Shown one piece after another: positions 56,176 through 64,000 of a stretch of 64,000 nucleotides of DNA. A model generated the notes under the pieces. It had not been told where the DNA came from. It searched no databases and worked only from the letters and a program-made list of their open reading frames with translations. The stretch's first letter is position 1. Each line of letters opens with the position of its first letter. The position numbers and the translations under genes are program-made. This DNA is from Dermatemys mawii (Eukaryota; Chordata; Testudines; Dermatemydidae), in assembly GCA_007922305.1 (NCBI GenBank), contig ML677333.1, positions 11,537,733 through 11,601,732 on the forward strand, written 5' to 3'.

Positions 56176-57997
56176 GATGTGGATGCCCCATCACAGTTTC
56201 CTTAGAGCTCTTCATTGTTAACACACAATAACCCTCTTGTGTGTATGTATGTGAATGTGCAAACCTACCAGAAAAAAAATGTTTTATAAAATATTAAGAG
56301 CCTTTTAGTATTATTAGTGTTCTGGAAATGGAAAGTATTTATACTTAATCCCTGCAAATTACTGGGATACCAAACAGGAAAAATCACTGTCACCTGCCAC
56401 ACAGAAAATCATAGTAAATACAGTAATGTAGTATATACATTACATTTGTTTGCACAGGAAATAAATTACTAATAAACTTTTAAGCTAGTCTACTAGAAGC
56501 TCATGTGACATTTTCTAGGTGGAGGACAAAAGAACCACTACAATCATTATGATACTAAAGTTAATAAGCGTCACAGTTTGAAAATGCAAAGAAGATCTAC
56601 AAAGAAGATCAAGTTTATATTAACTGCAACAATTTGTACATTGTTGAGTTTGAATAACCTGGGAAGGCCACTTGTCACTGAATGAACACTGAATCCCAAA
56701 TGTCCCTCTGCTTTCCACTTAATGTTTAACAGCAACACTACACAACAGTTTGAGGCAGAAAGTGGGGGAAAAAAATCTCTATCTGAAACCCTAAAGTGAC
56801 GTTTAATCACCTGAACTGAGATTTAGCCAGAACTCCAGGGTTCATCACCTCTACCCTGGTTAAAAAAAAAAAAAGATTTTTTAAGTATTATTAAACACAA
56901 GAGGGAACACAAATATATCAGGTTTATCAAGGGTCCATGAATGGTAAGAGAAAGCTGTTACTAACAGTGGTTCTAATGCTGCAGTTTACAATCCAGTAGT
57001 TGCTCGTGGAGGGTTTCTGATGACATGAGGCTCAGCAAAGCTCCAGTGTATAGAATATACTATACAATACATTGACTTCTAATGCTGACACTACACCTGA
57101 TAGGTTTGAAAAGATTTCACCATTTAAAAAGCAGAAGAAGAAATATAGTGACAGCAGGCAGCTCATGGCCACAGTCTTAAAATACCAGCACTCAGGAGAC
57201 ATGAGTTAATTGTAGCAAATACACTGGGTCTCACTGGTGACACACACCTCAGGAATGTCAGTTTATATCTTTCCTAAGGCCTCAACATCAAGATTTTCAG
57301 ATTTGCTAATGGACTCCTGGGAATGACTATGAAAACAACTGTTACCCTCTTTAGGAGAACAGAAAGAGAGGGCATGACCTACACTTATTTTGAGACTGAA
57401 GAGCAGCAAGTGACTGCACTGGCAGCTTTCAGTTCAAACTTGGAGAGATGCAGCTAGAAGTAACTGATTTGCAGAGTCCCTGTCCCTCTTTATATACTTG
57501 GATTGAAATTTCCATTGGGATGTGATGTACAGCAGGTCATCAGTAGCAGAAGGTCAAAAAAAGGGAGGGAGGGCGGGGTCAGAGATCATAGTGGAATTTG
57601 GAATTCCACGCTAATGAGTTTGGAGAATTTTCTCTCTGCAAAGGAAGCCATATAGCCACAGAACATGGTCATCACTTTAGATTTATTTTTGTATTTCCTG
57701 CTGGCTGGCGATCTGCATTCTTCATTCATTTTTTCCCATGTTTTCAGTTAAGAGTGAAGTTACCAAGTGAACAACAGTGATTTCCAGTCGTGAGCGTGCA
57801 ACTGTTGCAGTTCCACGGTTTTTAATTTATATTTTAAAAATGTACTAATATAGGCAAGGCTGGGAGCAGAAAACTACAGCAAAGTAACCCTGCTCAATAT
57901 CTCACTCACTGTAACATAAATATTGTGTGACAGATTCTGATTCCCATAATACATTGAGTTGCACTGTACAGTTATTATTACAGTGCTGCCTATAATT
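56176..57997. other. Unassigned AT-rich sequence
   Basis: About 1.8 kb with no supported gene. The open frames (56571-56810 minus, 57598-57780 plus) lack recognisable content. Confidence 0.35.
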
Positions 57998-58195
57998 AAA
58001 GTTGACTAATACCTCCCTTTATAAGGCCCTGTTTTCAGTCACTTATAACTTTACCAAACATTAACCATTTGGGCTAAACTTTTCCCTGCTAGGGTCCTGT
58101 CTCAGGCTGAACTTTTATGAAAAATATCAACCAAAACTGTCCAACCATTTCCAAAAATGAGGTGAGGGTAAAATACGTTGTTTGTCCTATGTTAA
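57998..58195 (+). repeat. Dispersed repeat family K, copy 2
   Basis: AAGGCCCTGTTTTCAGTCACTTATAACTTTACC, CATTTGGGCTAAACTTTTCCCTGC and CTGTCTCAGGCTGAACTTTTATG match the first half of 25860-26222. Confidence 0.6.
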
Positions 58196-58551
58196 AAAAT
58201 TCTGGTGATCTTTTCTTTGAGAAGCTCCTCTAGCTCCCCATTCTTTGGAGCAGGGTCTTTGACTGGGACTGAGAGCCAGGGAGGGAAACAAACAATGTAG
58301 GGGAAGGACAGGTATTCAGTGAGTGGGGATACTAAATCAGATGAGGCACTAGTGGGGGATACTGGGACGACAAGGACACTGTGATTGGGGATTTTTGGGG
58401 CTAAGATGATGGAGCTGGGTTGGGGAAGGGAGACAGATCTGATGAGGAGAACTGGGACTGGCTGAGCAAAGAGACTGGGACAAGGACACAAACGGGGAAA
58501 GGCTGAGATTAGACAAGGAGCCCAGGGAGGGAGACTAGGAAACACAGTGAG
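58196..58551. repeat. Purine-rich tract 3, left part, degenerate GACTGG-type tandem repeat
   Basis: G/A-rich with recurring GACTGGCTGAGCAAAGAGACTGGGA (58448-58472). The same unit returns on the far side of the CR1 fragment. The minus-strand frame 58192-58545 is a composition artefact. Confidence 0.6.
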
Positions 58552-59066
58552 ATAGAATCACAGAATATCAGGATTGGAAGGGACCTCATGAGGTCATCTA
58601 GTCCAATCCCCTGCTCAAAGCAGGACCAACACCAACTAAATCATCTCAGCCAGGGCTTTGTCAAGCCAGACCTTAAAAACATCTAAGGATGAAGAGTCTA
58701 CCATCTCCCTCAGTAACCCATGCCAGTGCTTTACCGCTCTCCTAGTGAAATAGTGTTTCCTAATATCCAAACTAGATCTCCCGCATTGCAACTTGAGACC
58801 ATTGCGTCTTGTTCTGTCATCTGCCACCACTGAGAATGGCCTATCTCTATCCTCTTTGGAAACCACCCTTCAGGTAGTTGAAGACTGCTATCAAATCCCC
58901 CCTCACTTTTTTCTTCTTCAGACTAAATAAGCCCAGTTACCTCAGCCGCTCCTCATAAATCATGTGCCCCAGCTCCCTAATCATTTTCGTTGCCCTCTCC
59001 TGGACTCTCTCCAATTTGTTCACATCTCTTTTGTAGTTGGGGGACCAAAACTGGACACAATACTCC
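58552..59066 (-). pseudogene. CR1 LINE 3' end, minus strand, inside purine tract 3
   Basis: It opens in plus-strand reading with the antisense tail ATAGAATCACAGAATATCAGG and GGACCTCATGAGGTCATCTAG, the CR1 3' terminus. The minus strand then encodes the end of the reverse transcriptase (58636-58866): [40 protein letters not shown] and SSLDVFKVWLDKALAEM; MIRELGHMIYEERL-like text and VQFWSPNYK-like text follow up to the break at about 59066. Both flanks are the same GACTGG-type purine sequence, so the CR1 inserted into it. It is truncated and inactive. Confidence 0.94.
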
Positions 59067-59560
59067 TATTGGGGTATAGGTGATGGGGAATAGGAAATGT
59101 GACTGAGTGGTGGGAGAGAAGACAGATCTCTTAGGAGCCAGGACAGGGGTGGTGGAACAATGTGTATAATAGGGATGCTGAGAGCCATTGAAACAAACTA
59201 TAAATCCTGTATATTATGGAAACCACTTTAAGACAGACGGCACAGCAGCACCCCTAGAATCCCTAGTTCCAGCACCTATAAGCAAGGAGGTGGGGAACTA
59301 GGACTGACTGGCAAAAGAGACTGGATACAAGCAGCCAGGGGTTAAATGGGAATGGCTGGGTAAAAAGACTGGGATGGGGAATCTAGAATAGGAGACTGGC
59401 TGAGCAAGGAAACTGGGACTGAAATGAGAAGCCTGAGCTTGGATAGGCCAGGTGCAAAGAGCAAGCCTGGGGAAGAGACAGGATAGGGACTGGTTGGACG
59501 GGAGAGGGACAAAAGGGTAAGGCTTGGGGAGAACTGTTGAAAAAAATCTGTGCCCCTGAG
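59067..59560. repeat. Purine-rich tract 3, right part
   Basis: GACTGACTGGCAAAAGAGACTGG (59304), ATGGCTGGGTAAAAAGACTGGGA (59350) and GACTGGCTGAGCAAGGAAACTGGGA (59395) continue the unit seen left of the CR1. Minus-strand frames here (59298-59617) overlap one another in three frames and are not genes. Confidence 0.6.
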
Positions 59561-59787
59561 AGCACACTTCCCTCCAGTGTGCCTGGAATAGAACCCAAGA
59601 TCACTGAGTCTTACCATACCTCTGCTGTCAGCAAATATTTTCTGCTATCATGGTGGGTATCTCATCCCCTTCTAGTGCAGGTCCATGCAAAAGATGATGA
59701 CCTACTACTGCTATCAGTCACTGCTCAAATGGCAGAAGTCTATCTGGTGGATCTAAAAATTCCAGCCCTGTTGATGACACAGCAGAT
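59561..59787 (-). repeat. CORE-SINE-like antisense block
   Basis: GGAATAGAACCCAAGATCACTGAGTCTT (about 59585-59612) resembles the antisense tRNA-derived head of a CORE-SINE. The plus-strand frame across it is incidental. Confidence 0.35.
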
Positions 59788-59862
59788 ATTATAGTGCTAA
59801 GCACCATAGAAAAATCCATCAGGAAATTAATAATTCTGTATTATGAACAGGCTTTGAATACC
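59788..59862. repeat. Dispersed repeat family E, copy 2
   Basis: TAGTGCTAAGCACCATAGA, ATTAATAATTCTGTATT and ACAGG occur in the same order as at 2355-2435. Confidence 0.55.
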
Positions 59863-61483
59863 GTACAATAAATAAGTCACTGGACCATACATTGAACAAT
59901 GATACATAGGCACAAAGGGCTGAATCAAGGTTGTACAGGCACAGACAACTTTAATTCTAACTTTCCCAGCTTTTGAGTGCTTGCCTTTGCAAGCTTAAGA
60001 ACATTCTTTTAACACAGGGATATGTGTGTAACATTAATATACCTCACAGGTATATTATATACCTGGTAACAAGCAACAACCAGACATATTTCTTTTCTAC
60101 TGCTTTATGTTGGATTCTAGTACAGTATTTTTTCATAATTTTACTGGTACAAAATTGCCAGTCCTACAGACCACAGTCGTCTTTTTGTTGACAAAACAAG
60201 TACAACATAGGCATTAATACAGGCTTCCTCGCACTGCCCTGTGTTCAGCCCTAAAATGTAAGTGCTACCTCTAAGGGTGAAGATCTAGTTCCTTCTCCAT
60301 GGCCTTGCCCTCCTTGGCCCTTTTACTGAGACAGAATAAAGTTGCAAGTTATTGTCAGTAGTGATGGTGTTTTTTTCTGATGGGGGTACAGCTTCCTGAG
60401 AACTGATGTGAGAGCATTAAATTAACTTTACATACCATACGATGATTGTTCATTGGTCTAACGGATTTCTAACTTGTTTATAATAAGCTCTTGGGAGCAT
60501 GAAACCGAAAATAAGAAAAACTTGTCCCTCTATTTGTTTACAATGGTTTGTTGTTTAAGGGATGTTTAGAGGGGCTGACTTTTTTATTTTTAATGCAAAA
60601 AAGTATCATTTCTGTGTGTGTGCACCTCATGCGGCTGCATGCTCCAACAATAAACTCAAAGGATTAATTCGAAAACAGAGTCCTGTTCTGAAAGTCGTCA
60701 TTGTAGTAACACCTCAAGACATTAAAACATCAGCAAAAAAACTTTCAGTCTGTACCCGCTTGAGATGCCCAAAGATCTGCCATTTCTGATGTTTGTGAGT
60801 TTTCTGTTTGTAGTAAAAGTTGCCACATCTGAGCAATCTTACATTTTTTTCTTGCCGGTAAACTTAAGTCTCATCGTAGCAGGATACAAAATTGCACACT
60901 AAATCCCAGTGCATCATAAATGCGATGAAACACCTCAGAAACTTTATTTCTTACAGAAGGACCCTGGGATCATCTGGAAAACATTCTAGCCTTTGATCCT
61001 TTATACATCAAGTTTTCAGTCACTCTGGCAGCCTTAAGGGTGGAATTTCTCATCTCCAGGCTTCCAGGTGTTATCAGGACAAGTGGAGGCATGCTCTGTT
61101 TACCAGCAGTCAAATGATTAGCAGATGACAGTCAAAAAGTCTCTACTGCAAGTAAATCCATTTAGTTATGGAAGCTCCCAGATACCATTTTAAATTTCTC
61201 AGGCATGCTTAGAAGTCTCAAGCTCCATACTATAGCCTGTCCTCCTGTTCTGCTTTCTCTGAATAATATTGCTGGCCTTTCAATCTACCTGTAAATGTAA
61301 ATTCACAGACAACCCCAGAGCTTTCTATTTCAGGACCTCACAGGTTTAATAACTCTTGACTTTTGTTTAGAGATCAATTCTAATTTCATTCCTTTAAGCT
61401 TCTTGCAAAGAATATAACCATTTGTGAATTAACCCCCTACTCTGAGCTACCATTTTCTTCATTTCTTCTTTTGCAATTTTATA
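59863..61483. other. Unassigned AT-rich sequence
   Basis: No gene or recognisable element seen. The open frames 59973-60191 and 60562-60789 lack domains. Confidence 0.35.
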
Positions 61484-61612
61484 GTTTGATCCTGCAAAAT
61501 GTACTCACTTGGGATAATCCTTATTCACATGAATAGTTTTATTGAATTCAATGGGATTTCTTCCACAAGGTAAGGTCTACTTGGCATTAGCAATGAATTG
61601 CAGGATTGGATT
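61484..61612. repeat. Family P1 copy
   Basis: GATCCTGCAAAATGTACTCACTTGGGATAATCC ... TTCACATGAATAGTTTTATTGAATTCAATGGGA ... GAATTGCAGGATTGGA. GATCCTGCAA and TTGCAGGATT are the inverted outer ends, around a centre with TTGAATTCAATGGGA. Confidence 0.6.
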
Positions 61613-62115
61613 CTTTCAAGATATTGTAGGATGCGATTTCCCCATTGCAGCATTAGCATATTTATTGAAAAAAAAAGCTTCTTTAAATACTGGTGACTTC
61701 AACTTTAGCATGTTTGAAGTTGTCTGCTGCTGTAACAAGCAATTTGTAACTTTGGGTTAGTTAAATCCATAGAAGTCAAGCAAAAGGAATAAATATATCT
61801 CTGTCTACCAGACTTCTGATGATTTGTTACCAATCTTTCATTCATGCCTGTGCATTCTCTTGTCATAACTTTAAAGTCACTTGGATATATTTGTGAACAT
61901 TGAATTTCTTTGCTATTTAAAAGAAAAGAACAGCAGTGACAATAGGAACTGGCCCAGGCGAAATGCTTTGCAGGTAGAAAATGGTGCAATACTATGGAAA
62001 TAAGTGGAGCTCTGGCAGCGGTCCAATATATTGAGACAGTACTGTGCAGTGTAGCCTGCATGTGATACTTCACATTCACATTGGACTGAAATCTGTATGA
62101 AAAGGAGACAGTGTA
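61613..62115. other. Unassigned AT-rich sequence
   Basis: No gene or recognisable element seen. The minus-strand frame 61705-62079 lacks a domain. Confidence 0.35.
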
Positions 62116-63000
62116 TTGGATTTACTGAACGTAGGCTTATTAGCCTGTAATTGCCAGGGTCACTTCTGGAGCCTTTCTAAAAAAATTGGCTATTCTCGAG
62201 TCATCTGGTATGGAAGCTGATTTAAGTGATAGGTTATATCCTGCAGTCAGTGGCTCTGCAGTTTCACATATGAGTTCCTGCAGAACTCTTGGGTAGATAC
62301 CACCTGGTCCTGGTGACTTTTACCGTTTAATTTATCAATTTGTACTAAACCTTCTCTACTGGCACCTCAGTCTGGAAGAGTTCCTCAGATTTTTCACCTA
62401 AAAAGACTGGCTCGGGTGTGGGAATTTTCCTCACATTCTCGGCAATGAAGACTGATGCAAAGAATTAATGTAGCTTCTCTGCACTGGCCTTGAGCGCTAT
62501 ACCAACTTGATCATCCAGTGGCCCCGCTGATTGTTTGGCAGGCTTCCTCCTTTCGATATACTTCAAAATATATATTTGCGGTTGGTAATTTTTGCTAATT
62601 TTTGTTCTAATTCTTTTTTGGCCTGCCTAATTACACTCTAACACTGACTTGCCAGAGTTTATGCTCCTTTCTATTTTGCTCAGTAGGATTAGACTTCCAA
62701 TTTCTAAAGGATGCCTTTTTACCTCTAACCGCTTCTTTTACTCTGTTTTTTTTTAGCCCTGGGGCATTTTGATGCTATTACTATTCTTTTTGATCTGGGG
62801 TATACATGCAGCTTTTGCAGGCATTTCACTCTTGTGACTGGACCTTTTAATTTCCCCTTAACTAGCTTCCTCATTTTTGTGTTGTTGATTTTCTGAAGTT
62901 AAGTGCTACTGTGATGAAATGCTTTGGTATTTCTCACCCCCAGGAAGATGTTATATTTAATTATATTATGGTCACTATTACTTCATTTTGGATCAGTTTG
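62116..63000 (-). pseudogene. CR1-group LINE fragment, old subfamily, minus strand
   Basis: The minus strand reads PGPGGIYPRVLQELICETAE (near 62.31-62.25 kb), NLSLKSASIPDDSRIANFF and then DPGNYRLISLRSV (62160-62116). This is the well-known LINE reverse-transcriptase run GPDGI.PRVL.EL...IA.PL, IP.DW..A...P..KKG, NYRP.SLTS. Upstream on that strand (62.4-63.0 kb) the text fits the linker and N-terminal reverse-transcriptase region, but with many stops. The right end of the gene, including the FADD box and 3' tail, is missing beyond 62116. It is the most decayed CR1-like copy in the window. Confidence 0.75.
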
Positions 63001-64000
63001 TGCTTGGCCCACAGCTGAGTGTGAAGTGCAGTAAATGATAAAGACATAAAAAGCCTTCCCCCATTTGCACAGCCCAGGTACGGGTCAAGGACCACTGCAA
63101 TCCTTACACTCAAAAGGGCTTCCATGATAGGTGCATGGAAACGGCAAGGAAGAAGTGGTGCCCTGGTGTCTTCATATCCCTGACCTGAAGAGGGGTACTG
63201 TGCATGAGGAGAGAAAGTTGCCTGGCCTTCCCCTCAGGAAGGCTCAGTGCCTCCCCTCCCTCATGGAAAATGAGCACCACCCCATGCCTAACACAGGGCT
63301 ATGCCTTTAGGAACACATTTGAGCCTCTTTTTTCTCATTAGCCATTGATACCAGAAGTCATTCCTACTAGAAAAAAAGAGGCTGCAACGTTTCTTTTATC
63401 CCCTCAGGAAATCACCATTTTAACATATGCTGTTGTGACAGAGCTGAGATTGTTAGTGAGTGCAGCCAACCTTGAGGGATGACCTCAGATATTTGCTCTG
63501 GAAATAGGAATGCCAGCTCCAGGGGCACTGTTTTTCCTAACTTGCATGACTGACAAGGTACAGCAGGGCATTTGGCATCAAGCCAAACAGGCGTGTGGCT
63601 GCTTATTGCAATGGTGGGAGGATGTTGTGTGGCAAGAACCTGGATTGCCTTGAGAGCCTCAAGGAAAGGAGGATTGGAGTCTGATTGCACAACTCCTTCC
63701 TGTGAAAGGGAGGATGATCCATGTAAACTTACTGAAAGAGTGAGTTGCGAGCGGCACCCTTCTTTTCTCTAAATGAGTGAGAAGCCTGCAAGCGGAGGCT
63801 CCATGTCTGTGATTTTATTCATGCTGCTATGCATAGATCAGCTATTGGTAAGGACTAGTAGCTAGTCCTAGACTAGAAATGCAGCTAGTCAGAAACTTTT
63901 CCATCAAACCTGAAATACCTTGGTTTGACAAATTTTCAGGGAATCAAAGGCAGGGTTCTGATACCTATCAGACAGGATTATATGGGAAACCTTCTAGTTT
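63001..64000. other. Unassigned sequence to window end
   Basis: No supported gene. Frames on both strands at 63412-63772 overlap and show no domain. The last 120 bases contain TTTTCAGGGAATCAAAGG-type text that may belong to the diffuse repeat noted near 0.1 and 47.6 kb. Confidence 0.35.

Noticed and set aside
55869..56224. Overlapping minus-strand frames
   Set aside because: They fall in a probable dispersed repeat and have no domain.
59298..59617. Three nested minus-strand frames
   Set aside because: Open in three frames because of purine skew on the plus strand.

Overview
The window looks like gene-poor nuclear DNA from a turtle, most likely a hidden-necked (cryptodiran) one. The evidence is the repeat content: several CR1 retrotransposon pieces with the sauropsid CR1 3' end (antisense text such as CAGGAGGTCATCTAGTCC, or a terminal ATTCTATG octamer repeat), and a tRNA-type SINE that I recognise as the tortoise Pol III SINE. 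Species and chromosome cannot be told from the sequence. I found no host protein-coding exon, rRNA, tRNA gene or CRISPR array that I can support. The window could be intergenic or one very long intron.

Layout. 0-10 kb: a strongly purine-rich tract (about 0.5-1.7 kb), a candidate TATA/poly(A) pair near 4.3-4.7 kb, a minus-strand RTE-like LINE 3' end (6.94-7.57 kb) and an AAGGA microsatellite (8.63 kb). 10-21 kb: two copies of a roughly 1.1-kb LTR-like repeat (10.8 and 17.7 kb), the second interrupted by a 2-kb minus-strand CR1, plus a cluster of small DNA transposons at 12.2-13.4 kb including a hAT element with a perfect 8-bp target duplication. 21-35 kb: CORE-SINE/MIR-like relics, a second purine tract, a TIR-like element, a degraded LINE on the minus strand (26.5-27.9 kb) and a third LTR-like copy (32.4 kb). 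35-50 kb: four plus-strand CR1 copies (35.1, 39.0, 44.0, 48.1 kb), a Gypsy-type gag scrap, a hAT MITE, and a fold-back SINE inside the last CR1. 50-64 kb: a CR1 3' end, an 868-bp hAT element holding an inverted copy of nearby sequence, a third purine tract split by a CR1 fragment, and an old CR1-group fragment on the minus strand (62.1-63.0 kb).

Nothing here works together as an operon or defence system; every protein-like stretch is a broken piece of a mobile element. The most informative points are structural: the SINE fold-back with a 12-bp direct repeat (49834-50065), the inverted 66-bp copy inside the hAT element (53641-53706 versus 54432-54497), a tandemly duplicated half-element at 13.1-13.4 kb, CR1 nested in an LTR-like repeat, and two families of short palindromic repeats scattered through the window. 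Family names rest on recognition of motifs and remembered consensus, not on a database search.
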